From assembly GCA_027344745.1 (NCBI GenBank), contig DAHWIS010000034.1, positions 1 to 14,232 on the forward strand: a DNA stretch of 14,232 nt, in the 5' to 3' direction. The position numbers and the translations under genes were made by a program. The stretch is from Microcaldota archaeon (GTDB lineage: Archaea > Micrarchaeota > Micrarchaeia > Micrarchaeales > Micrarchaeaceae). Below are positions 1 to 7,729 of this stretch, one piece after another (the stretch's first letter is position 1; each line of letters opens with the position of its first letter). Under the pieces are notes generated by a model. The model ran no database searches and had not been told where the DNA came from. It saw nothing but the letters and a program-made list of their open reading frames with translations.

Positions 1-449
1 ACGTAAAACATCCTGCTTCCAGATACGTCTTCTAGGAGCTTCAGGACTCTTGCCCTTTCCCTGAAAGCCCACATAAACATGGTGAACATCTGCCCTATGT
101 CATTGCAAAATGTCCCCAGCCATAGCAGATGGCTGGCAATCCTTTGAAATTCCAGAAGAATCATGCGTGCATATTGGGCGCCTTCTTTCACTTCCGAATT
201 CAATGCCATTTCGACGGAGTTGACATAAAGCTCATCCCATCCCATCGGGGCGACATAATCTAGTTTTTCGGTATACGATGGATTTTGCATGTACATTCTC
301 GTTTCCATTAGTTTCTCGACTCCGCGGTGCAGGAACCCCACATGCGGTTCAACATTCTTCACGGTGTCTCCGTCTAAATCCACTACGAGACGCAGCACGC
401 CATGCGTACTTGGGTGTATGGGGCCGATATTTATGCTCATGGTGGACAT
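1..449 (-). CDS. nuoD: NADH dehydrogenase-like complex I subunit D (49 kDa), N-terminal part
   Basis: This is the quinone-pocket subunit of the peripheral arm of complex I. Only the first 149 residues are in the window; the gene runs off the left edge. Visible hallmarks are GPIHPSTHGVLR (residues 9-20), HRGVEKL (41-47), EKLDYVAPM (61-69) and RIASHLLWLG (103-112). His16 and Tyr65 align by motif and spacing (49 residues) with the two quinone-contacting residues known from Thermus Nqo4 (His38 and Tyr87). The ATG at 449 lies 9 nt after the nuoC stop; a second in-frame ATG at 440 could also serve. Upstream is A-rich with only a weak GTGA element, so the start could shift by three codons. It is the fourth gene of the nuoABCD block and is surely translated from the same message. 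The family call is very safe; the electron donor of the complex cannot be told from here. Confidence 0.95.
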   Translation of the reverse strand, partial: MSTMSINIGPIHPSTHGVLRLVVDLDGDTVKNVEPHVGFLHRGVEKLMETRMYMQNPSYTEKLDYVAPMGWDELYVNSVEMALNSEVKEGAQYARMILLEFQRIASHLLWLGTFCNDIGQMFTMFMWAFRERARVLKLLEDVSGSRMFY

Positions 450-458
450 TTTTTCACT

Positions 459-827
459 TTACTCTTTTTTATTATATTCTTTACCCCAAATGAATTTTTT
501 CCTTAGCGGATAATCTGCACCGTTCCATTCTTCAAGAAGCATGCGCGCTAGATCTACCCCTGTTATTTTTATTCCGAACATTTCCTGCATCTCGCGTTCA
601 TACCATACAGCACCCGCATATAGGTGGCTTATAGTGCTTATCTCAGGATTTTCTGCAGGCAGCTTAACGTTTATGACTGTCCCTACTTTCTTATCGGTAT
701 TGTAGAGTATATATACTGCTTCAAGATGATCTCCGTAGTCCACAGCAGTCAAAGCATTAAGGTAGTTATAGCCTTCCTTCTTCATTTCTGCGCATGTTTT
801 CGCTAAGGCTTCTTTCATTATTTCCAT
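459..827 (-). CDS. nuoC: NADH dehydrogenase-like complex I subunit C (30 kDa)
   Basis: This is the peripheral-arm subunit that packs against NuoD. At 122 residues it is a short, stand-alone version close to the minimal domain. It opens with a helix leading into the ALTAVDYGD segment and ends in the family signature: EREMQEMFGIKI, then LLEEW, then YPLRKKF. The usual Asp of the ERE-x-x-D-x-x-GI motif is Glu here. I chose the ATG at 827 because a ribosome-binding stretch (AGGTGG) lies 8 nt upstream. An in-frame GTG at 839 falls inside that stretch and is less likely. From 827 the gene overlaps the end of nuoB by 62 bp in another frame. The overlap looks real, because the N-terminal helix is family-like and the next ATG (785) would remove most of it. 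nuoD begins 9 nt after its stop. Confidence 0.93.
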   Translation of the reverse strand: MEIMKEALAKTCAEMKKEGYNYLNALTAVDYGDHLEAVYILYNTDKKVGTVINVKLPAENPEISTISHLYAGAVWYEREMQEMFGIKITGVDLARMLLEEWNGADYPLRKKFIWGKEYNKKE

Positions 828-1386
828 CGGTTTTTCCACCTACTTTTTTTTGTAGTTTCATCAGTGCAGCAAACAGGTTTTCGGGTTTTGGCGGGCACCC
901 TGCCACGTAAACATCTACAGGCAGCACCTGGTCTATGCCTTTTATTATGTTATAGCTTTCGTACCATGGGCCTCCAGCAGTAGCGCATTCGCCATAAGCT
1001 ATCACGTATTTTGGGGATGCCATCTGCTCGTATAGCCTTTTTATCCTGGGCACCATTGATTTTGTCACCCAACCGGCAACTATCATCACGTCACATTGCC
1101 TTGGTGTGCCACGAAATAGCAGATACCCTTTCCTTTCGGCATCTATCCTGGATGCCCCGAAATCCATAAGCTCCATGGCGCAGCATGCAAGACCGAATTG
1201 CATAGGCCAGAGCGAATTGGCATGTGACCATTTAAGCAAACCGCTTGCGCTCTTTTGTGTTATATCGCTCATTTTAGCGAACAGCGCATTAACGGGCATT
1301 TTATATTTTTTAAGACTGTCTACTACAAGTTTTGACATTTCTTTTTCAGAATTGAAAAATTCGTCATTATTTTCCTGCACGCCCAT
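766..1386 (-). CDS. nuoB: NADH dehydrogenase-like complex I subunit B (20 kDa, N2 cluster)
   Basis: This subunit holds the terminal N2 [4Fe-4S] cluster that hands electrons to quinone. Counting from the ATG at 1386 (206 residues), the four cluster ligands are visible: the adjacent Cys68-Cys69 in FGLACCAMELM, Cys134 in GECATAGGPW and Cys164 in VAGCPPKPE. The family segment TPRQCDVMIVAG is present, with Cys where Ser is usual. The N-terminus (about 45 residues before the core) and the charged C-terminal tail (about 25 residues) are extensions with no recognisable domain. The tail is the part that overlaps nuoC. A GTG immediately upstream at 1389 is an alternative start; no strong ribosome-binding site separates them. 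Its start overlaps the nuoA stop by 20 bp, so translational coupling is likely. Confidence 0.95.
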   Translation of the reverse strand: MGVQENNDEFFNSEKEMSKLVVDSLKKYKMPVNALFAKMSDITQKSASGLLKWSHANSLWPMQFGLACCAMELMDFGASRIDAERKGYLLFRGTPRQCDVMIVAGWVTKSMVPRIKRLYEQMASPKYVIAYGECATAGGPWYESYNIIKGIDQVLPVDVYVAGCPPKPENLFAALMKLQKKVGGKTDGNNERSLSENMRRNEEGRL

Positions 1387-1729
1387 CACTTATTAATTTA
1401 TATCCGAATACGGCAAATCCAGTGGCCAACATAACCAAGGCTATCACATATAGTCCGGAAAGTTTTCCGGCATAAGAAGAATATGCAGACCATAGTATAA
1501 CAAAAACCGCAATCAATTCGAGCGGCAGAAATATTATAAAGTAGGGAAAGTATTCTGCATCTATATCCCGGCTCTTTCCTATAGTTGCCTCTCCGCTTTC
1601 GTATGGGGAATTTTTTACTGGATTACCGGCATATCTTTTGCCCAAAAGCCTTGAGGAAAATAAAAATGAGACGGGTATGAATACGGAAAGCAAGGTGAAG
1701 AATATAAATGCCATTGCTTCAAATTGCAT
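1367..1729 (-). CDS. nuoA: NADH dehydrogenase-like complex I subunit A
   Basis: This is a small membrane subunit (ND3 homologue) at the junction of the quinone pocket and the membrane arm. Its 120 residues form three hydrophobic segments: an N-terminal one (about 5-25), a middle one containing YFPYFIIFLPLELIAVF, and a C-terminal one ending near YKLI. The loop after the first helix carries NSPYESGEATIG, the counterpart of the YECG loop, with Ser in place of the Cys used by many homologues. The Glu of FLPLEL corresponds to the conserved membrane acidic residue. It is the first gene of the nuo block; nuoB starts within its last 20 bp. TATA-like elements lie upstream on the minus strand. Confidence 0.93.
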   Translation of the reverse strand: MQFEAMAFIFFTLLSVFIPVSFLFSSRLLGKRYAGNPVKNSPYESGEATIGKSRDIDAEYFPYFIIFLPLELIAVFVILWSAYSSYAGKLSGLYVIALVMLATGFAVFGYKLISDGRAGK

Positions 1730-1759
1730 AATACCACAATATTACATCACATTTAATGA

Positions 1760-1767
1760 TTTTATAG
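1760..1767 (-). promoter_or_regulatory. Putative TATA box of the nuo operon
   Basis: On the minus strand this reads CTATAAAA, about 35 nt before the nuoA ATG, which predicts a short leader of about 9 nt. A second similar element (CTATAAAAA) occurs at 1782-1790 and could be used instead, giving a longer leader. Both sit in the 63-bp gap after the RNHCP gene, so the nuo genes probably have their own promoter. Confidence 0.5.
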
Positions 1768-1792
1768 GCTTGCATCTTGGATTTTTATAGCG

Positions 1793-2113
1793 TTACTTCG
1801 ATGCTTGAAGTACCTCAAGCGCTTCTATTTTATCATTTGCTGATGCCTTGACCTTCTTGAATTTTCCACATTTGGCGCATTTGTATGTTATTGTGTATGT
1901 CCCTTTTCTATCCATAATTGCCGAAACTGGTTTCATCATTCCACAGCACTCGTTTGCGCGGTCGCCTGGATTGATATCTACGTGCTTGCTCCATAAGCAT
2001 ACGGGGCAGTGGTCGGTATACCCATTACCGGCAACTCTTGCGCCGCAGTGGCTGCACTCGAAGTCTTCTATTTTCCGGGTAAACAGCGGCGCACCGTTTT
2101 TATCAGTTTTCAT
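1793..2113 (-). CDS. RNHCP-family zinc protein
   Basis: This is a 106-residue cysteine-rich protein. It matches the RNHCP family, small proteins of unknown function found in bacteria and archaea. Visible landmarks are FECSHCGARV near residue 18, DHCPVCLWSKHVD followed by PGDRA in the middle, CCGMMKPV, and a final CAKCGKFKKV pair. The paired cysteines and histidines predict at least two zinc sites. The eponymous Arg-Asn before HCP is Thr-Asp here, so the namesake motif is altered while the rest is conserved. The ATG at 2113 has GAGG three bases upstream, an unusually tight spacing. It is transcribed divergently from dtd2 and lies ahead of nuoA, probably as a separate unit. A nucleic-acid-binding role is plausible from the zinc ribbons but is not shown. 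Confidence 0.85.
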   Translation of the reverse strand: MKTDKNGAPLFTRKIEDFECSHCGARVAGNGYTDHCPVCLWSKHVDINPGDRANECCGMMKPVSAIMDRKGTYTITYKCAKCGKFKKVKASANDKIEALEVLQASK

Positions 2114-2130
2114 ATCCTCAACAGATTACA

Positions 2131-2138
2131 TTTTTAAT
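2131..2138 (+). promoter_or_regulatory. Putative TATA element for dtd2
   Basis: The sequence TTTTTAAT is centred about 27 nt before the dtd2 ATG at 2162. That is the usual archaeal TATA-to-start distance and points to a leaderless transcript. There is no ribosome-binding site between it and the ATG, which fits. Confidence 0.45.
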
Positions 2139-2151
2139 GCTGCAATTACAT

Positions 2152-2160
2152 AATTATAAA
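2152..2160 (-). promoter_or_regulatory. Putative TATA element for the RNHCP gene
   Basis: The minus strand reads TTTATAATT here, about 40 nt before the ATG at 2113. The predicted transcript would carry a short leader containing the GAGG ribosome-binding stretch. It shares the 48-bp divergent gap with the dtd2 promoter. Confidence 0.45.
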
Positions 2161-2161
2161 C

Positions 2162-2965
2162 ATGCCGTTTATAGTGTACTCCAAGACCGACCCCTTGTCG
2201 CTGAATTCAGCTGCATTTATACGTGATGAATTCGGGTTTGAACACATTGGAACGCTTAACGGATTCAAGCACTACAGGTTTGAAAATATAGATATGATAG
2301 AGATTAATTCTAAACTTGTTGAAACTGATTTTCTAGATACAACAATAGATACGGATTTAATAATATTCTTAAGCAGGCATAAAAGTGGAGCGGACATAAA
2401 ATCGTTCACCGTCCATTCGGAAGGTAATTGGTCTGGTGAAAATAAGCTTGGAGGCAGGCCAAGGGAACTTAGCTTTGCTGCCCCAGTCGAAATGGCTGGA
2501 ATATTATGGCGCATGAATTCGCTCTCCCATGAAGGTATAGATGTAGTCTATGAAGCCACACACCATGGACCGTATTTAAAAACCCCCTCGCTTTTTGCAG
2601 AATTTGGCGGAAACGACGAAACGCTATTGGAGAAGGCAGGTTCTGAGGCAGTAGCAAAGGCCGTAATGCGTTTCTTCGCAGATAAAAAAGAGGGTGAAAT
2701 AACTTTTGATAAAATTGCAATAGGCATCGGAGGCATGCATTATTCAAAAAGGTTTACAAAGCTTGCGCTCGAAGGAAAATATGCATTTTCACACATCATG
2801 CCAAAATATTTTCTGCAAGACTATGAGATGCTTGAACAGGCAGCCACACGTTCAAATAGGGCGCCGGAAATTGCAGTAATGGAATGGAAGAGCATAAATA
2901 GGGAGATTAGGGATAGGATAATTAAGAAATTAAATGCCATAGGTATGGATTATGCGAAAATATAA
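2162..2965 (+). CDS. dtd2: D-aminoacyl-tRNA deacylase, archaeal DTD2 type
   Basis: This enzyme removes D-amino acids wrongly attached to tRNA, recycling the tRNA and keeping D-residues out of proteins. It is a cytosolic zinc-dependent hydrolase of the archaeal/plant DTD2 (GEK1-like) family, and its 267 residues are the normal length. Family motifs are all present: SRHKSG (71-76), TVHSEGN (83-89), EATHHGP (131-137) and GIGGMHY (188-194). The His residues of these motifs are the expected metal and active-site residues. The ATG at 2162 follows a TATA-like element at leaderless distance. It heads a tight plus-strand run: its last 14 bp overlap the start of the surface-protein gene. The operon partners lhr, dph5 and endA fit a translation and tRNA maintenance theme. 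Confidence 0.95.
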   Translation: MPFIVYSKTDPLSLNSAAFIRDEFGFEHIGTLNGFKHYRFENIDMIEINSKLVETDFLDTTIDTDLIIFLSRHKSGADIKSFTVHSEGNWSGENKLGGRPRELSFAAPVEMAGILWRMNSLSHEGIDVVYEATHHGPYLKTPSLFAEFGGNDETLLEKAGSEAVAKAVMRFFADKKEGEITFDKIAIGIGGMHYSKRFTKLALEGKYAFSHIMPKYFLQDYEMLEQAATRSNRAPEIAVMEWKSINREIRDRIIKKLNAIGMDYAKI

Positions 2966-4952
2966 GATTGCCATTAATACGGTTTTTGCAGTACTTCTGA
3001 TTTTTAATTTTATGTTTAGTGTAGCTTCTGCGCAGTACTGGTTTCAGACAGGAGTAAGGGGATCAAACAATGCCTCTTTTAATTCGGGGGCGAGCGTACT
3101 CATACAAACAATAAAACCGCAAAACGTCAGTTATGGGTCCTTTGGGTATTGGACGGGGGAGAATCTTGCCAATGGGGCGTTCATACAGATAGGATACATA
3201 ATAAACAATCAGAGCGGATATTATCCTACCAATTGCACCGTATCCTTTGGATGCACCAGCAATGTATATATACAAAAAGGTCAACCTTCATGGTTTTGGG
3301 AGTACTTTCCTGCGAATTACAACGGCAACAAATTTTACGGCAGGCTCGGGGGCAACGATACCGTAGGAAGCAATGGATCGTTCAATGATTACTCTTTCAT
3401 AGCCAGCGGGAACACATGGAACCTTTATGTGAACAAAGTGCCCGTAGGGAGCGTTGACTTGGGAACATCCTCTTCGGGGGCAAACCCCCCTACTGCATTT
3501 TCGGAATACGCAAACGGTGAAAACAATAGCGTGTTTATGCCTACGGTTAAATTCAGGAATTTGATGTTTTATAAGAGCGGAAAATTTTACTTGGTGCCAG
3601 AGGGATATTCGTATGTTGGTTATGGGAAAGGAAGCGAAACCTCGCTTAATAACAATTACGGCGTGAATGAGGTAGATAATTTTGTAGATTATTTTGAGAT
3701 AGGCTCCGGCGTGGCCGGCGCGCCGGATCTTACTGCTTTATGGCAGATAGGTTATAGCCTTAATGTCGCATCCGCGTACGGGAACATAAGTCGCTATAGC
3801 AACTATTCGGCATATACAACAACAGAAATAACTGCACCCGAATATGTGAATATATCCAATGGCGTCAGGGAGAGATTTACAGGTTGGAAGGGATTAGGAG
3901 GCGGATCATATACAGGAAGTTCAGAATCGGCGTACATCCACATGGATAGCAACATAACAGAAACTGCGGATTGGATAAGACAGTATTATGTCAATGTGAC
4001 TACACCGTATGGAAATGCAACGGGAAGCGGATGGTATGATGCAAATAGCACAGCATACCTGGATTTAGAAAGCAATTCGATATACGTAGGGTATGGATCA
4101 AGGGAGAGGTTTATCAATTGGAGCAATGGCTTGACAGGTCAAAAACCCATTATGGTTATTAATAACCCAGCAAATATAACTGCAAACTGGGTGCTACAGT
4201 ATTATGTCAATGTGACTACACCGTATGGAAATGCAACGGGAAGCGGATGGTATGCCGACGGGGCCATTGCAAGAATTTCTTTAGACAAATATTATATACA
4301 GGAAAATAGTACATTTAGAAAAGCCTTTTCGGCATGGAGCAATGGAAATTCCAGCAGCACCCTTAATCTTTCTGTAAACAAAAGCGTTGATTTAGAGGCA
4401 GAATTTGTATTGCAACGGAGTGTAAAAATACAATGGGACAATGCTTATGGAAACCCAGTAGCTGTGGGTTATTACTACATAAATGGGTATAAGCATTCAG
4501 GCAGTAACGCCTATCTCAATGTGAATGGCAGCAATCATGTATCTGGAGCGATGTACAGAAACGTTTATTTGCATTACGGTAAGAACGTAGACGTAACCCT
4601 CAGCACTACCTCCATAGATATTAAATTGCCTATTTTCAATGCAACCGTATTGACACGCAGCTTTTTTGGAACACCGGTAAATGCGAACTTATATGTTTCG
4701 TTCGATAATGGAACAACTTATAATACAATGTCTGGAAGCAGCGGCAATTTTACGCTGCATAACGTCCCATATGGCGAGGTGTATGGAAGTGCAACGTTTT
4801 TTGGAATTGCACAAACCATAAATATTTCAGGAGGACAAAATGCTTACCTTGAATTTTTCACCCCTAGCTTAATTGCGGCTATAGTGCTTGGGATTATAGT
4901 AATATTTATGGCAGGAATTCTTGGAAAGATCCATTACTCCCGAAAAAAATAA
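2952..4952 (+). CDS. Secreted, membrane-anchored surface protein with repeat domains
   Basis: This is a 666-residue protein of predicted extracellular location. It has an N-terminal signal peptide (residues 1 to about 27; basic start, hydrophobic core, then VASAQ), a long extracellular part, and one C-terminal membrane helix (about 640-658) followed by a basic tail (HYSRKK). More than twenty Asn-X-Ser/Thr sites suggest heavy N-glycosylation. Residues 28 to about 230 form an aromatic-rich beta-type domain, possibly a concanavalin-like fold (inference). Three tandem modules of 72-77 residues follow (about 268-344, 345-416, 417-488). Each has the pattern 'YxVNVxxxYGN ... RFxxWsnG ... ITAxW', which resembles the bacterial-repeat/InlB-type modules of cell-surface proteins. 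Modules 2 and 3 share 59 identical bases. A fourth beta-rich region and a carboxypeptidase-regulatory-like stretch complete it. The ATG overlaps dtd2 by 14 bp. Role unknown; an adhesin or S-layer-associated protein is likely. Confidence 0.85.
   Translation: MRKYKIAINTVFAVLLIFNFMFSVASAQYWFQTGVRGSNNASFNSGASVLIQTIKPQNVSYGSFGYWTGENLANGAFIQIGYIINNQSGYYPTNCTVSFGCTSNVYIQKGQPSWFWEYFPANYNGNKFYGRLGGNDTVGSNGSFNDYSFIASGNTWNLYVNKVPVGSVDLGTSSSGANPPTAFSEYANGENNSVFMPTVKFRNLMFYKSGKFYLVPEGYSYVGYGKGSETSLNNNYGVNEVDNFVDYFEIGSGVAGAPDLTALWQIGYSLNVASAYGNISRYSNYSAYTTTEITAPEYVNISNGVRERFTGWKGLGGGSYTGSSESAYIHMDSNITETADWIRQYYVNVTTPYGNATGSGWYDANSTAYLDLESNSIYVGYGSRERFINWSNGLTGQKPIMVINNPANITANWVLQYYVNVTTPYGNATGSGWYADGAIARISLDKYYIQENSTFRKAFSAWSNGNSSSTLNLSVNKSVDLEAEFVLQRSVKIQWDNAYGNPVAVGYYYINGYKHSGSNAYLNVNGSNHVSGAMYRNVYLHYGKNVDVTLSTTSIDIKLPIFNATVLTRSFFGTPVNANLYVSFDNGTTYNTMSGSSGNFTLHNVPYGEVYGSATFFGIAQTINISGGQNAYLEFFTPSLIAAIVLGIIVIFMAGILGKIHYSRKK
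3980..4038 (+). repeat. 59-bp perfect direct repeat, copy 1
   Basis: These bases are identical to 4196-4254, offset by 216 bp (72 codons). They encode the opening of the second repeat module, including YYVNVTTPYGNATGSGWY. Flanking parts of the modules diverge at both DNA and protein level. Confidence 0.95.
4196..4254 (+). repeat. 59-bp perfect direct repeat, copy 2
   Basis: This is the second copy of the repeat at 3980-4038, in the same reading frame, opening the third repeat module of the surface protein. Perfect identity including third codon positions suggests recent duplication or gene conversion. Confidence 0.95.
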
Positions 4953-7722
4953 CGTGATAGGCTTGGATTTATATAGATTATTCTTAAGTCGCTATAAAAC
5001 GTTCACGGAAATACAAAAGTTAGCTTTGCCGATTATCGAAAAAAAAGAGAATTGCGTAATAATAGCTCCTACGGGTAGCGGAAAAACAGAAGCGGCAGTT
5101 CTGCCTGCGTTGAAGAATATCATCGATAAAGATGGCACTTCAGATGGAATTTTGATATTATACATAACTCCGTTAAGAGCGCTTAATAGGGACATGATAA
5201 AGAGGCTTGAAGAATTTTGTACCGGCATTGGGATAAGCATTGCGGTAAGGCATGGTGATACAAAACAGAGTGAAAGATCAAGGCAGGCGAAGAAGGCCCC
5301 TCAAATACTTATAACCACACCGGAAACATTACAGAGCATACTGCCAACAAAGTATCTTGGCAGAGCGTTGAAAAACGTAAAAACCGTAATTATTGATGAA
5401 GTGCATGAACTTTACTTCAACAAACGAGGTGCACAACTGTCGATAGCGCTGGAAAGGCTTGAAGAGATAGCGCCCAAATTTCAAAGGGTAGGCATAAGCG
5501 CCACAGTCGGCGATAGTAAAGTTGTCGGCGAATACCTGTGCGGCGGCAGACATTTTGAGATCGCAGAAATAAAAAAAGCAAAAGAGATAAAGCTCGGTAT
5601 AAGATTGCCGGTACACCACGATAAAGCTTTGACGCATTTGGGTGAAAAATTCGGCTTGGATTCTGCATCTCTCTCGCGATTGGACGCAATTGCCGGAGAA
5701 ATACGCAAAGCAAAGTCGGTCCTTATATTCTGCAATACAAGGCAGATTGTAGAGGCCCTAGGAAGCAGGCTGATATACCTGAATGACACTACGCCATTTG
5801 GAGGCATAGGCGTGCACCATAGTTCTCTGGATAAAAATGAAAGAATACAGATAGAAGACGCATTCAAAGAAGGAGTTCTGAAGAGCATAATAGCGACCAG
5901 CTCGCTTGAACTTGGCATAGATATAGGAAGTATAGACTTAGTTATACAATACGGATCGCCAAGGCAGGCGCTTAGATTGATGCAAAGAATAGGAAGAAGC
6001 GGCCATGCAGTGAGCAGGAGTGCCAACGGATCGGTCATTGCATTAAATTTTGTTGACGCTATAGAAACTGCGGCAGTATATATGAATGCGATGCGCGGTA
6101 ACGTAGAGGTCTTCAACATGCAGAAAGGAGCACTGGATGTGCTGGCAAACCAAATATGCGGGATTGCGTTGGATAAGGGAGATATCGGATTGGATAGTTT
6201 GAACGCCATAATAAGCAGGGCTAAGCCATATTCCATGTTTGGACGCGATGCGCTTAGATCTCTTGTAGAATTCATGAGCAAGCAGCATATGATAGGTTTC
6301 GACGGCAATGTAATTTCTTCGGGAGGTAGGACCAGGATGTATTATTACGACCATTTGAGCGTATTGCCTGACGCCAAACGATTTCTGGTAAAAAGCATCA
6401 TAAACAACAAAATAATATCTACGCTTGATGATAGATTTGTAGTGAATAATATAGACGAGAATTCTGTTTTCATAACCAAAGGATTACCATGGAAGGTGGT
6501 AAGTATAGATTCTGACGCGACAACAGTAGAACCAAGCACGGACTTAGAGGCGGCGGTTCCGGACTGGAGCGGCGAGGATATACCTGTAAGCCGAGGGGTT
6601 GCAAAATCATTTGTGGATATATTGAATGCCCCTGAAAAGATAGGTGCAGGGCTTTTTGAAAATGGAGAGGACATAGGCCTTTTGGAGTTTATAAGGAACC
6701 AGGAACAATTCAGTATGATAAACGAAAAACTATTCCCAATAGAAGTTTATCAAGAATATAACGTTATGTACACGGGGTTGGGCACTTTGGCCAACGAGGC
6801 AATTTCAAGAATGCTTGGCAACATTATTTCGCTTAGGCTGGGCAGGAGCATCAACATAAAGGCATCTCCGTATATGGTCTTCGTAGAGATACCAAGGAAT
6901 GTCGACCTGAAATCCATAGTGCTTTCCATAAATCCTTCCTCGTTTGACAAATCATTGATGGAGGTTATACGGGATACAGAACTTTTCGTTTACAAGTTTA
7001 TGGCAGTAGCAAAAGTTTTCGGCATAATTGATCGCGATGCTGCGGTATCTAAATCAATGTCAAGGCGGTTGATAAGGCTATTCAGGGATTCGCCGCCCTA
7101 TATTGAAACATTACGGGAATTGATGGAAAATTATTTTGATATAGACGGCGTGATAGAATTCTTGCAAAACTTGCATGCAGGTAAGTCAAGGCTGGTGCAG
7201 GTGAGTCTGGATAAGATGTCTCCGCTAACATCGACCATACTTAATTCGGCGTATTATACGAAGGAACTCGTAATGCCACTTACTCCGAGCAACGAACTGC
7301 TTAATTCGTTCGTAGAATTTATGATGTCAAAGGAGATAAAATTGGTGTGTACGTATTGTGGCTTTAGGTTCATCAGGAGAGTGAAGGACATGCAGGTTGA
7401 TGAACATGTTTTGTGTCCCAGTTGCAAAAGCCCTATGATAGCCATCGAAAAGACAGGATATGAAAAGATAATAAAGAAGAGGGCGAAGAGCGCAAAGCTT
7501 GATTCAAAGGAAAGGGAATTACTCGATAAGATGCTTAAAGAAGCCAATATGATAAAATCGTACGGGCAACGGGGCATAATCGCCCTTTCGACGTATGGGA
7601 TTGGGCCGAAATCGGCGGCAAGGGCACTCATGATGCTTAAACCGGACAACAGGCTTTTTTATATGGATATTATAGAAAGCCAAAAACAGTTCATAAAAAA
7701 TAAAAAATATTGGAGCTTGTAG
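4921..7722 (+). CDS. lhr: ATP-dependent helicase of the archaeal Lhr family, with zinc ribbon
   Basis: This is a large superfamily-2 helicase, a family linked to DNA repair/recombination and RNA handling. From the TTG at 4921 (933 residues) the motor motifs are: Walker A APTGSGKT (49-56), DEVH box (159-162), SAT (193-195), SLELGIDIG and QRIGRSGH (355-362). The following winged-helix and Lhr-core region is full length. Four cysteines (Cys810, Cys813, Cys832, Cys835) form a C-terminal zinc ribbon, and the end carries IIALSTYGIGPKSAARAL, a helix-hairpin-helix-like stretch. The start is uncertain. The TTG at 4921 has AGGA just upstream and overlaps the surface-protein gene by 32 bp. A GTG at 4954, one base after that gene's stop, would also leave the motor intact. 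dph5 follows after 7 bp. An aLhr2-like subgroup is possible but not decided. Confidence 0.92.
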   Translation: MERSITPEKNNVIGLDLYRLFLSRYKTFTEIQKLALPIIEKKENCVIIAPTGSGKTEAAVLPALKNIIDKDGTSDGILILYITPLRALNRDMIKRLEEFCTGIGISIAVRHGDTKQSERSRQAKKAPQILITTPETLQSILPTKYLGRALKNVKTVIIDEVHELYFNKRGAQLSIALERLEEIAPKFQRVGISATVGDSKVVGEYLCGGRHFEIAEIKKAKEIKLGIRLPVHHDKALTHLGEKFGLDSASLSRLDAIAGEIRKAKSVLIFCNTRQIVEALGSRLIYLNDTTPFGGIGVHHSSLDKNERIQIEDAFKEGVLKSIIATSSLELGIDIGSIDLVIQYGSPRQALRLMQRIGRSGHAVSRSANGSVIALNFVDAIETAAVYMNAMRGNVEVFNMQKGALDVLANQICGIALDKGDIGLDSLNAIISRAKPYSMFGRDALRSLVEFMSKQHMIGFDGNVISSGGRTRMYYYDHLSVLPDAKRFLVKSIINNKIISTLDDRFVVNNIDENSVFITKGLPWKVVSIDSDATTVEPSTDLEAAVPDWSGEDIPVSRGVAKSFVDILNAPEKIGAGLFENGEDIGLLEFIRNQEQFSMINEKLFPIEVYQEYNVMYTGLGTLANEAISRMLGNIISLRLGRSINIKASPYMVFVEIPRNVDLKSIVLSINPSSFDKSLMEVIRDTELFVYKFMAVAKVFGIIDRDAAVSKSMSRRLIRLFRDSPPYIETLRELMENYFDIDGVIEFLQNLHAGKSRLVQVSLDKMSPLTSTILNSAYYTKELVMPLTPSNELLNSFVEFMMSKEIKLVCTYCGFRFIRRVKDMQVDEHVLCPSCKSPMIAIEKTGYEKIIKKRAKSAKLDSKERELLDKMLKEANMIKSYGQRGIIALSTYGIGPKSAARALMMLKPDNRLFYMDIIESQKQFIKNKKYWSL

Positions 7723-7729
7723 TGATATT

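Noticed and set aside
837..839. GTG at 839 as the nuoC start
   Set aside because: It falls inside the AGGTGG ribosome-binding stretch, while the ATG at 827 sits 8 nt after that stretch.
3980..4254. The 59-bp repeats as a CRISPR or mobile-element signature
   Set aside because: There are only two copies, in frame within tandem protein modules, with no regular spacers, transposase or target duplication.
5481..6308. Long open frame of 275 codons on the minus strand
   Set aside because: It lies wholly inside lhr, antisense to the helicase motor, and its translation is low-complexity Ser/Ile/Leu-rich with no family motif. It is a shadow of the lhr codon use.
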